The position numbers were made by a program, and so were the translations under genes. From Clostridia bacterium (GTDB lineage Bacteria > Bacillota > Clostridia > Oscillospirales > CAG-272), in assembly GCA_017455945.1 (NCBI GenBank), contig JAFTLM010000130.1, positions 1-5,013 on the forward strand: DNA of 5,013 nt. Reading direction: 5' to 3'. Shown here piece after piece: positions 1 to 5,002 of this stretch. Below the pieces are notes generated by a model. It was not told the origin of the DNA. It saw nothing but the letters and a program-made list of their open reading frames with translations, and searched no databases. Numbering within the stretch: the stretch's first letter is position 1; the number at the start of each line of letters is the position of its first letter.

Positions 1-24
1 CAAAAAGAAAAAGTTCGCAAAAAG
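1..24. repeat. 24-bp direct terminal repeat, left copy
   Basis: These 24 bases are identical to the last 24 bases of the window (4990-5013), in the same orientation. The unit is a run of AAAAAG hexamers broken by GTTCGC. Immediately after it (25-35) the sequence continues AAAAACGCCG. The copy is low in complexity but 24/24 identity is seen directly. It is probably part of a dispersed intergenic repeat cut by the window edge. Alternatively it is an assembly overlap. Confidence 0.8.
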
Positions 25-143
25 AAAAACGCCGTTTGGGGAGTTTCGCTCACTGCGGTGAGCGACAAGGCTTGTGCAGCCTTGACTCGCACCCACTGGC
101 GTGGGGGCTCTTATGGGTACGGTGCGAACACACCCCTCACCGC
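25..143. repeat. Repeat-like non-coding flank with three consecutive hairpins
   Basis: No gene is seen here. Three small hairpins follow one another: 46-53 pairs with 58-65 (8 bp, loop TGCG), 66-72 pairs with 78-84 (7 bp, loop TGTGC), and 92-96 pairs with 101-105 (5 bp, loop TGGC). The stretch 121-143 is matched in inverted orientation by 4754-4776 at 20 of 23 positions. The motif AAAGAAA..CGCCG at 22-35 also has an inverted counterpart near 4843-4856. This suggests a diverged copy of an intergenic repeat family also present on the right flank. Whether it is transcribed is unknown. Confidence 0.5.
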
Positions 144-175
144 TATAATTTATCAATAAACTTCAAACACAAAAC

Positions 176-200
176 AGGGCTGATTAAATTAATCAGCCCT
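176..200 (-). terminator. Intrinsic terminator of the sporulation operon
   Basis: AGGGCTGATTA (176-186) pairs with TAATCAGCCCT (190-200), an 11-bp stem with a 3-base loop. Read on the minus strand, the hairpin is followed by GTTTTGTGTTTG, a moderately T-rich tail. It begins 5 bases beyond the spoVAC stop codon, so it should end the four-gene transcript and shows that nothing further is co-transcribed after spoVAC. Confidence 0.85.
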
Positions 201-205
201 TCCTT

Positions 206-640
206 TTAAGAAATAATCCAATAGATAACGCCGTATACGGCTCCGGCAAAAGTTCCATAGAGAAGAACAGGTCCTGCTACGGTGAAAATTTTCGCACCAA
301 CGCCAAGCACGGCTCCCTCTCCGCGGCTGTCTATCGCCGGCGACGCAACGGCATTGGCAAACCCCGTTATCGGCACTAGCGTGCCGGCTCCCGCATGCTT
401 GGCTATCTTGTCAAAGACTCCAAGCCCCGTAAGCAACACCGCCACAAAGACCAGCGTAACCGAGGTAAGCGTTCCCGAATCGTCGGGCGACAGCCCCAAA
501 TATCGGCTGTAAAGCCCTTTCAGCCCCTCCGCCGCACAGCAGATGCTTCCTCCCACCAAGAACGCCCACACGCAATTTTTGGCAGTGGGAGATTTCGGTG
601 CCCTTGCATCGGCGTATTTTTTGTAGGTTTGCTTGTCCAT
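206..640 (-). CDS. spoVAC: Stage V sporulation protein AC (SpoVAC)
   Basis: A 144-aa membrane protein, close to the roughly 150 aa usual for SpoVAC. In Bacillus, SpoVA proteins move Ca-dipicolinic acid into the forespore and release it at germination, and SpoVAC behaves as a mechanosensitive channel in the spore inner membrane. The sequence shows the family hallmarks: KNCVWAFLVGG (21-31) opening the first hydrophobic segment, a second around 58-76, the conserved GAGTLVPITGFANAVASP stretch (84-101), then GVGAKIFTVAGPV (113-125) leading into a third at about 118-142. It is the last gene of the operon, 6 bases after the coat gene, and a terminator follows. Its ribosome binding site is weak (GTAAGAAAAT before ATG, or AAGGCG further upstream), so translation may depend on coupling to the gene before it. 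Unusually, spoVAD and spoVAE do not follow and spoVAA/AB do not precede it, so this may be a lone paralogue. Family assignment is firm; role as sole or extra copy is unknown. Confidence 0.95.
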   Translation of the reverse strand: MDKQTYKKYADARAPKSPTAKNCVWAFLVGGSICCAAEGLKGLYSRYLGLSPDDSGTLTSVTLVFVAVLLTGLGVFDKIAKHAGAGTLVPITGFANAVASPAIDSRGEGAVLGVGAKIFTVAGPVLLYGTFAGAVYGVIYWIIS

Positions 641-646
641 ATTTTC

Positions 647-916
647 TTACGCCTTTACTTTCTGACCGTAGGTCTCTTTCGCTTCGCTTATCTTCTTCTC
701 TTCCGCCGAGGGCGTAGGATAAAGCCCCCTGCCGTGCATCATATTGAATACCGTTTCCTGTATTCTGTGTTCTTCCTCAAGAAGATTTTTAAAACAGCTT
801 ACCACCTCGGGGGTAGCACTCTCCAAAAGCGAGGTGTTGTACGACGCGGTGGTATATTTCTGAGTTCCCAACAGGTCGGTAAGAATCTCTTTTTCTCCGT
901 AATTTTCCTGATTCAT
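647..916 (-). CDS. CotF-family spore coat protein
   Basis: An 89-aa soluble protein with the layout of the CotF domain: an N-terminal helix with LTDLLGTQKYTTASYNT (12-28), a second helix with LLEEEHRIQETVFNMM (45-60), then a turn RGLYPTP (63-69) and a final helix. The DLL..QK...SYNT and EEEHRIQ..VF..M..RG.Y patterns are typical of the small clostridial CotF-like coat proteins, which are usually 80-100 aa. Members are thought to lie in the spore coat; a biochemical activity is not known. The start has a good AGGAGAGGG ribosome binding site 5 bases upstream. It lies 11 bases after the 61-aa gene and 6 bases before spoVAC, so it is the third gene of the operon. The domain has a ferritin-like helical look, but I see no convincing metal site. 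Confidence 0.88.
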   Translation of the reverse strand: MNQENYGEKEILTDLLGTQKYTTASYNTSLLESATPEVVSCFKNLLEEEHRIQETVFNMMHGRGLYPTPSAEEKKISEAKETYGQKVKA

Positions 917-927
917 ATTGCCCTCTC

Positions 928-1113
928 CTATTTAAGATTTGCAAAAAGCTCGTCGTAGTGTCTCTGATGCATCTGTGCTATCTGCTCAAAATTGCTCTTC
1001 ATTTCGCTGTCCTGTGTCATAGACGCGTAAAGCTTGTACTTCGCCACGAGGTTTTCCTCGTCACCAAGTCGGTCCTTGATTATTCCCAATTCCTTTTCGG
1101 TTATCTGTGCCAT
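928..1113 (-). CDS. Small CotF-like helical protein, probable spore coat component
   Basis: A 61-aa protein, almost wholly helical. It starts ITEKELGIIKDRLGDEENLVAKYKLYA (4-30) and ends FEQIAQMHQRHYDELF (42-57). This two-helix pattern with a closing Q.H..HY..L signature is familiar from very short clostridial proteins encoded next to CotF and annotated as spore coat proteins. It looks like a half of the four-helix CotF/ferritin-like fold, so it may dimerise or pair with the 89-aa CotF protein encoded next. GAGAGGG upstream of the ATG serves as ribosome binding site. Gaps are 12 bases to the upstream gene and 11 to the next. Family membership is judged by pattern only; a coat location is inferred from the operon. 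Confidence 0.75.
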   Translation of the reverse strand: MAQITEKELGIIKDRLGDEENLVAKYKLYASMTQDSEMKSNFEQIAQMHQRHYDELFANLK

Positions 1114-1125
1114 ACTTCCCTCTCG

Positions 1126-1575
1126 TTATAAATATGCTTTCATTCTTTCTACAGTATCCTCTTCAAAAGCCATAAGCCTTCGGGCAATCGGCTCGGCATC
1201 GCCGTAGTCATCGGCTTCGTTGAGCCTCTTTTGAATGTCGGTTATTCCCATAACCGCCCCCTCTATCACCATTTGGGCAATGTGAGAGGATGTCTTGTCT
1301 ATCATAGTGTTCATTTTTATACCCATTTTCGCCATAAGCCTTGAAAAAGCACTTTCCTCAAGCGGCTTTTCGCCGTTCTTTTCCAAAATCTCTTTTGCCT
1401 CTCTGGCAAACTCCTCATAGCGTGAAAGCTGAAGCGTAAGCTCGCTCTCAAGCCCCGTGTCGTTTACCGAAGGCAACAGATTCAATATTGCCTCAGAGCC
1501 CATCTTTGCGTTGCGGTAAATATCGCAGCACAAAGAAGCCTCGGCTTTCATTTCGGCAACTGCGGTTTTTGACAT
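1126..1575 (-). CDS. Conserved helical (ferritin-like) protein of unknown function
   Basis: A 149-aa soluble protein, first gene of the sporulation operon. I do not know a named function. It appears to be four helices: about 5-34, 39-66, 76-117 and 126-147, suggesting a ferritin-like bundle. Distinctive stretches are MGSEAILNLLP (25-35), LQLSRYEEFAREA (48-60), MAKMGIKMNTMID (81-93), SSHIAQMVIEGAVMGITDI (96-114) and a C-terminal LMAFEEDTVERMKAYL (134-149). The pattern resembles a family widespread in Clostridia and left as hypothetical. It has no signal peptide or membrane segment. Acidic residues and H98 could suggest metal binding, but a paired E..H set is not obvious. A near-perfect GGAGGTGAT ribosome binding site (1579-1587) fixes the start. 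Co-transcription with coat genes suggests a spore role, by inference only. Confidence 0.8.
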   Translation of the reverse strand: MSKTAVAEMKAEASLCCDIYRNAKMGSEAILNLLPSVNDTGLESELTLQLSRYEEFAREAKEILEKNGEKPLEESAFSRLMAKMGIKMNTMIDKTSSHIAQMVIEGAVMGITDIQKRLNEADDYGDAEPIARRLMAFEEDTVERMKAYL

Positions 1576-1586
1576 AAAATCACCTC

Positions 1587-1603
1587 CGTCAACACTGTTG
1601 ACG
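1587..1603. promoter_or_regulatory. Perfect palindrome CGTCAACA-C-TGTTGACG upstream of the spo operon
   Basis: Arms of 8 bases (1587-1594 and 1596-1603) are perfectly complementary around a single central base. On the minus strand it ends exactly at the first G of the GGAGG ribosome binding site of the 149-aa gene. It could be a repressor operator or, in the mRNA, a 7-bp hairpin with a 3-base loop beside the ribosome binding site. A related GTCAA/TTGAC site lies at 1638-1651. Confidence 0.5.
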
Positions 1604-1608
1604 TTTTT

Positions 1609-1637
1609 ATTGTTTGCCGTTTTTTTATTTTTATATC
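1609..1637 (-). promoter_or_regulatory. Possible sigma-E-like sporulation promoter for the spo operon
   Basis: On the minus strand CAAACAAT (1609-1616) matches the Bacillus sigma-E -10 consensus CATACANT at 7 of 8 positions. GATATAAA (1630-1637), 13 bases upstream, loosely resembles the sigma-E -35. No good sigma-A promoter for this operon was found. Mother-cell expression would fit the coat genes, but SpoVAC is normally made in the forespore under sigma-G. The call rests on motif resemblance only. Confidence 0.25.
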
Positions 1638-1651
1638 GTCAAAATATTGAC
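1638..1651. promoter_or_regulatory. Second palindrome GTCAA-AATA-TTGAC overlapping the dut -35
   Basis: GTCAA (1638-1642) and TTGAC (1647-1651) form an inverted repeat with a 4-base spacer. The right half is also most of the -35 box of the dut promoter. It shares both half-sites with the palindrome at 1587-1603, about 50 bases away centre to centre, so one protein could bind both. Because TTGAC is also the generic -35 core, part of this may be chance. Confidence 0.35.
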
Positions 1652-1675
1652 ACCGGACGAAATAAATGGTAAAAT
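1647..1675 (+). promoter_or_regulatory. Sigma-A promoter of dut
   Basis: TTGACA (1647-1652) is a perfect -35 and TAAAAT (1670-1675) a good -10, with a 17-base spacer. Transcription would start near 1682, giving a leader of about 35 bases before the dut start at 1717. Confidence 0.8.
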
Positions 1676-1716
1676 TTATTTGTAGATAACCTGTAAATAC
1701 ATTAAAGGAGAATTTT

Positions 1717-2160
1717 ATGAAAACAAACGTAAAAATAAAAAAGCTTGATAAAAACGCCGTAATTCCCACTTACGGCTCCCAATACTCCGCAGGTGCCGAC
1801 CTGTATTACGTAGGCTCAGAGCCGCTTACAATAGAAGCAGGACAAACTGTGCTTGTACACACCGGCGTGGCAATGGAGATTCCCGAAGGGCTGGTAGGGC
1901 TTATTTTCGCACGCAGCGGACTTGCCACAAAGCGTTCGCTGGCACCCGCCAACAAGGTCGGCGTCATAGATTCCGACTACAGAGGCGAGATAATGGTGGC
2001 ACTTCACAATCACTCAAGTCTCCCGCAGACAATAGAAGCAAAGGAACGTATCGCACAGATAGCCTTTGTTCCCTACGTTGCCGCCGAATTTGAAGAAACC
2101 GAAGAGCTTGGCGACACCGAACGCGGAACGGGCGGTTTCGGACGCACCGGAAGAAAGTAA
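1717..2160 (+). CDS. dut: dUTP diphosphatase (deoxyuridine 5'-triphosphate nucleotidohydrolase)
   Basis: Hydrolyses dUTP to dUMP and pyrophosphate in the cytoplasm, keeping uracil out of DNA and supplying dUMP for thymidylate synthesis. At 147 aa it has the usual length of the homotrimeric all-beta enzyme. All five family motifs are present in order: AGADLY (25-30), RSGLA (66-70), GVIDSDYRGEI (82-92) with the probable catalytic Asp85 and the deoxyribose-discriminating Tyr88, ERIAQIAF (110-117), and the glycine-rich C-terminal RGTGGFGRTG (136-145) whose Phe141 should stack on uracil. In the last motif Arg143 stands where Ser is common. A strong AAAGGAG (1704-1710) lies 6 bases before the ATG. 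The gene has its own promoter and terminator and is therefore probably monocistronic. It is divergent from the sporulation operon. No prophage genes are near, so a housekeeping copy is likely, though dut genes are also common in phages. Confidence 0.97.
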   Translation: MKTNVKIKKLDKNAVIPTYGSQYSAGADLYYVGSEPLTIEAGQTVLVHTGVAMEIPEGLVGLIFARSGLATKRSLAPANKVGVIDSDYRGEIMVALHNHSSLPQTIEAKERIAQIAFVPYVAAEFEETEELGDTERGTGGFGRTGRK

Positions 2161-2174
2161 TTATCGTTCAAATC

Positions 2175-2203
2175 AAAAAAGCTGTCCTGACGGACAGCTT
2201 TTT
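2175..2203. terminator. Bidirectional terminator between dut and the AraC-family gene
   Basis: GCTGTCC (2181-2187) pairs with GGACAGC (2192-2198) around the loop TGAC. An A-run (2175-2180) precedes and a T-run (2199-2203) follows, so the hairpin has a U-tail on both strands. It lies 14 bases after the dut stop and 19 bases beyond the stop of the convergent regulator gene, and can serve both. Confidence 0.92.
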
Positions 2204-2221
2204 CATTCAGCTTACGCGGTC

Positions 2222-3076
2222 TTATATTATTCTTTCCCTCATCGTCTTTGGCGAACCGCCAAACTGTTTTTTAAAGGCTTTTGTAAAATGCCCCATATCG
2301 GTAAATCCGCTTTTTTCGGCAATTTCCGCTATTGACAGGTCGGTGGATTGCAGGCGGTCAAGTGCCTTCGTGAGTCTGTAGTAAAGCAGATATTGGTGAA
2401 GCGAACGCCCCGTGTGCTTTATCATCAGCCTGTTAAGGTAGTTGGGGTGAAAATTCAAGGCGTTTCCGATGTCGGTGTTTGAAAGGTTATCCATATAGTG
2501 CTCCTGAACGTAGGAAATCACCACGTTCACCGTCTTTTGCGGTGCTCTGTCCGCCCCCAACGTGAGAATACGCGCCGACATAATAAGAAGCTGTTTGAGC
2601 ATTGCCGACTCGTTTTGAGAATGATATATTCTGGCGGTGGTAAATTCATCAAACACGTGATATATTATGGCACCCAATTCGCTTTGACCGTGAAGTACAA
2701 AGGGCTCCTCAAAGCACTTCAGGTCGGAAAAACCGGACTTTTCAAGCTGTCTGTCAAGCTCATATTTTTCTTGGGATACAGCAGGCGAGATAGGTATCGA
2801 CAGATGCGAAAAATCATAGCCGAAATCAAAATTTATACCTATAAGCTTTGCGTTGTCCTCGTGAGTACCCAAAACGTAGACTTCTCCCGACGGCACATAG
2901 AGCAAGGAATTTTTTACAAGAGTGTATGCGTTGCTACCAACATTTATCTGTATTTTCCCGCTTTCGCAAAAGAAAATACGGTGGTCATATCCAAGTCTTG
3001 TGCGGAGCGTATACATATATTGCGGCTCAATATAATGTATGTATCTTACAAATGGAGCAAGTTTATCGGCGTTCAT
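2222..3076 (-). CDS. AraC-family transcriptional regulator
   Basis: A 284-aa one-component regulator. The N-terminal half has a cupin-like sensor region: RLGYDHRIFFCESGKIQINVG (27-47) and LLYVPSGEVYVLG (58-70) are the usual sugar-binding beta-barrel strands. The C-terminal ~100 residues hold the two AraC helix-turn-helix units: about 198-230 (NTDIGNALNFHPNYLNRLMIK) and 247-280 (LSIAEIAEKSGFTDMGHFTKAFKKQFGGSP), the second being an almost textbook signature. The first unit is slightly unusual, with NFHPNYLNR in place of the more common G.S..YLSR. GGAAGGGG lies upstream of the ATG. The gene is transcribed away from the isomerase gene, the standard arrangement for a regulator that senses a sugar and controls the adjacent catabolic gene. 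That it activates the isomerase gene is inferred from position only. The ligand is not predictable from sequence. Confidence 0.93.
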   Translation of the reverse strand: MNADKLAPFVRYIHYIEPQYMYTLRTRLGYDHRIFFCESGKIQINVGSNAYTLVKNSLLYVPSGEVYVLGTHEDNAKLIGINFDFGYDFSHLSIPISPAVSQEKYELDRQLEKSGFSDLKCFEEPFVLHGQSELGAIIYHVFDEFTTARIYHSQNESAMLKQLLIMSARILTLGADRAPQKTVNVVISYVQEHYMDNLSNTDIGNALNFHPNYLNRLMIKHTGRSLHQYLLYYRLTKALDRLQSTDLSIAEIAEKSGFTDMGHFTKAFKKQFGGSPKTMRERII

Positions 3077-3106
3077 GGCTTTCCCCTTCCATATCTTTCT
3101 GTCTAT

Positions 3107-3134
3107 ATTATAGCATTAATCGTATTTTTGTCAA
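3107..3134 (-). promoter_or_regulatory. Consensus sigma-A promoter of the AraC-family gene
   Basis: On the minus strand the -35 is a perfect TTGACA (3129-3134) and the -10 a perfect TATAAT (3107-3112), spaced by 16 bases. Transcription should begin near 3100, about 24 bases before the start codon. Such a strong promoter suggests constitutive or repressible, rather than activator-dependent, expression. Confidence 0.85.
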
Positions 3135-3178
3135 TAAGAAAGGTTTATTTTTTCCAATTTTATGTTTAAAGTGTACCT

Positions 3179-3206
3179 TTGTAAAAAGACGAAAAAGAGT
3201 TATAAT
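3179..3206 (+). promoter_or_regulatory. Sigma-A promoter of the isomerase gene
   Basis: A perfect -10 TATAAT (3201-3206) follows a 4/6 -35 TTGTAA (3179-3184) with a 16-base spacer. The weak -35 fits a promoter needing an activator such as the divergent AraC-family protein. The 44 bases between the two -35 boxes (3135-3178) are the likely regulator-binding region. An AAAGGT/ACCTTT inverted pair at 3139-3144 and 3175-3180 is the only symmetry I see there, and it is weak. Confidence 0.7.
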
Positions 3207-3246
3207 CTTTACGTAGAAATTAAAAAATAACTCAAGGAGAAAAAAT

Positions 3247-4692
3247 ATGCTTGAAAGAATCCCCGAAAAAATCCCGAAAATAGGCGTGTTTGCCGTTGCC
3301 CACAGTGCATATTGGTCACAGTTTGAAGGGCTCAGAGAAAATATGGATAAATTCCACAACGACCTCGTTTCGCTTATAGGTGAAAACAAGGTTGAAATAG
3401 TTGACCTCGGTATGGTTGACGAAAGCGACAAGGGCTTTGCCGCAGCAGAAAAATTCAACGCCGAAAACGTTGACCTTATCTTCTGCAATATGATTACCTA
3501 TGCCACCTCTTCGGTTTTCGCTCCCGTGCTTCGCAACTGCTCCGCACCTATGGTGCTGGTTGCACTCCAGCCCAGGAGTGCTATGGACTACACACGTGCA
3601 AATACCTTTATGCAGCTTGAAAACGACAACATCTGCTCGGTTCCCGAGTTCTGCGGCGTTGCACTCCGTATGAACAAAACCATTCACGACGTTATCATCG
3701 GCAAGCTCTACAATGACGAAAAGGCAAAGAAAGAAATTGCCGAGTGGTGCACGATAGCGAAGGCTCTCCGTGCTATGAAGGGTACCAGAATCGGTCTTAT
3801 GGGCCACGTACTTGAGGCTATGTACGATATGCACACCGACCCCACCGCATTCTTCTCCGCCTTCGGAATCCACGTTCCGCTGCTTGAGGTTGACGACCTG
3901 CTTTGCGAGTACAAAAAGGTTACCGACGAGGAAATTGAACGTGAGAAGAAAGTAATACTTGAAGAGTTTGACACCCCCGACCCCAAGAGCGACCCTCTTA
4001 CAATGAAGCTTACCGACGAGGATCTTTACAAATCCGCAAGAGCCTCCGTCGCCCTTGAGCATTTCAGAGTAAAGCACAATCGTGACGGTCTGGCATACTT
4101 CTACAACGGTGCGGAAGGAAGCGAGCACAGAATGATTGCAAGCTCTCTCATTCTCGGAAACTCCATGCTTATCGCACGCGGTATTCCTATGTGCGGTGAG
4201 TACGACATCAAGACCTGTCTTGCTATGTACATAATGGACAGCATCGGCATCGGCGGAAGCTTTGCGGAAATTCACCCCTTTGACTTTGACAGCGACTGTA
4301 TTCTCGTAGGTCACGACGGACCTCATCACATACAGCTTGCAGAGGGCAAGCCCGTGGTTCGTTCGCTCAAAAAGTATCACGGAAAGGAAGGAAGCGGAGC
4401 CTCTGTTGAGTTCAAGCTCAAGGAGGGCGACTTCACTATGCTGGGAATCAACCAGAATCCCGACGGCACATTCAGATTTATCATCGGCGAAGGCGTGTCC
4501 AACGACGGTCCCATTCCGCCAACAGGAAACACCAACACACGTGCGTCCTTTCTCCCCGACACTCCCACGTTCATCAAGAAATGGTGTATGTCGGGTCCCA
4601 CTCACCACTTTGCACTTGGTACGGGTAAATATGCCGGCACTCTCGAAAAGCTCGGCAAAATCCTCGGCGTAACCACCGTTGTGGTGAAATAA
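3247..4692 (+). CDS. L-fucose/L-arabinose isomerase family protein (AraA-like sugar isomerase)
   Basis: A 481-aa cytoplasmic enzyme expected to interconvert an aldose and ketose with a Mn2+-type ion, slightly shorter than E. coli AraA (500 aa). The N-terminal part is Rossmann-like, opening IGVFAVAHSAYWSQFEGL (12-29), where the YW.QF.GL motif is typical of an AraA-related clade but differs from classical AraA. The catalytic region matches AraA in order: GEYDIKT (317-323, Glu318), GGSFAEIHPFDF (336-347, Glu341), LVGHDGPHH (353-361, His356) and PTHHFALGTGKYA (451-463, His453/454). These line up with E. coli AraA Glu306, Glu333, His350 and His450. AAGGAGA (3234-3240) lies 6 bases before the ATG. 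It has its own promoter and terminator, and a divergent AraC-type gene. L-arabinose is possible, but L-fucose, D-arabinose or another sugar cannot be excluded. No kinase, epimerase or transporter gene is adjacent. Family is firm; substrate is not. Confidence 0.9.
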   Translation: MLERIPEKIPKIGVFAVAHSAYWSQFEGLRENMDKFHNDLVSLIGENKVEIVDLGMVDESDKGFAAAEKFNAENVDLIFCNMITYATSSVFAPVLRNCSAPMVLVALQPRSAMDYTRANTFMQLENDNICSVPEFCGVALRMNKTIHDVIIGKLYNDEKAKKEIAEWCTIAKALRAMKGTRIGLMGHVLEAMYDMHTDPTAFFSAFGIHVPLLEVDDLLCEYKKVTDEEIEREKKVILEEFDTPDPKSDPLTMKLTDEDLYKSARASVALEHFRVKHNRDGLAYFYNGAEGSEHRMIASSLILGNSMLIARGIPMCGEYDIKTCLAMYIMDSIGIGGSFAEIHPFDFDSDCILVGHDGPHHIQLAEGKPVVRSLKKYHGKEGSGASVEFKLKEGDFTMLGINQNPDGTFRFIIGEGVSNDGPIPPTGNTNTRASFLPDTPTFIKKWCMSGPTHHFALGTGKYAGTLEKLGKILGVTTVVVK

Positions 4693-4706
4693 TATAATTG
4701 CATTTC

Positions 4707-4743
4707 GAAAATAGATGTCTAAACGACATCTATTTTCTTTTTT
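4707..4743 (+). terminator. Intrinsic terminator of the isomerase gene
   Basis: GAAAATAGATGTC (4707-4719) pairs perfectly with GACATCTATTTTC (4725-4737), giving a 13-bp stem with loop TAAAC, followed by six T (4738-4743). It begins 14 bases after the isomerase stop codon, so the gene is probably transcribed alone. Confidence 0.95.
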
Positions 4744-4753
4744 GGGACAAAAA

Positions 4754-4989
4754 GCGGCGAGGGATGTGTTCGCACTCGCCAAGTCCAGAAAGGTTTTTGC
4801 GGAGCTTTTTGCAAAAAGCGACCTCTTGTGCCCGCAGGCACTCGGCGTTTCTTTTGGGAGCTTTTCTTTGCGCCTTTTGTGTCAATGAAAAGCGGAGTTC
4901 CGAATTATGCCTTACAAAACCGCTGTAAGCCTACAGAAATAAAGCTATCCAAACCGTTAGTCCACTTTTTCTTTTTGAAGCCAAAGGCG
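4754..4989. repeat. Repeat-like non-coding right flank with several palindromes
   Basis: No gene is supported here; the open frames are short, lack ribosome binding sites and run through palindromes. 4754-4776 is a 20/23 inverted match to 121-143. 4804-4819 (GCTTTTTGCAAAAAGC) is a perfect 16-base palindrome. 4828-4832 pairs with 4837-4841, and 4911-4916 pairs with 4924-4929. The stretch 4843-4872 is rich in TTTCTTTT and CGCC motifs like the inverse of the left flank. This looks like a diverged intergenic repeat family, probably non-coding. Confidence 0.5.
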
Positions 4990-5002
4990 CAAAAAGAAAA
5001 AG
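4965..5002. repeat. Imperfect inverted repeat built from CTTTTT/AAAAAG hexamers
   Basis: CTTTTTCTTTTTG (4965-4977) pairs with CAAAAAGAAAAAG (4990-5002) over 13 bp. After a small internal loop GCC (4980-4982) pairs with GGC (4986-4988), leaving loop AAA. On either strand this makes a long hairpin. The right arm is part of the 24-bp terminal repeat. It could be a REP-like element; its terminator activity is doubtful because the stem itself is A+T-rich. Confidence 0.65.

Noticed and set aside
144..149. TATAAT on the plus strand as a promoter -10
   Set aside because: No acceptable -35 is found 16-18 bases upstream, and a transcript would run straight into the convergent terminator of the spo operon.
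1548..1769. A 73-codon minus-strand open frame across the spo/dut gap
   Set aside because: It reads through the dut promoter and start region and gives a Phe/Ile/Lys-rich translation typical of A+T-rich intergenic DNA.
3183..3198. AAAAAGA repeated with a 9-base period before the isomerase -10 as an AraC-type operator
   Set aside because: Too short and too A-rich to separate from chance in this gap, and it lies within the spacer between the -35 and -10.
2498..3216. Plus-strand open frames opposite the AraC-family gene
   Set aside because: They are shadows of a well-supported regulator, lack proper ribosome binding sites and have low-complexity translations.
3316..4782. A 488-codon open frame on the minus strand opposite the isomerase gene
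   Set aside because: It is an antisense shadow: it spans the isomerase gene with its conserved active-site motifs, and also crosses that gene's terminator. The translation is rich in Cys, His and Val without recognisable domains.
4698..4928. A 76-codon plus-strand open frame after the isomerase
   Set aside because: It starts inside the 4690s just before the terminator hairpin, has no ribosome binding site, and runs through palindromic repeat sequence.
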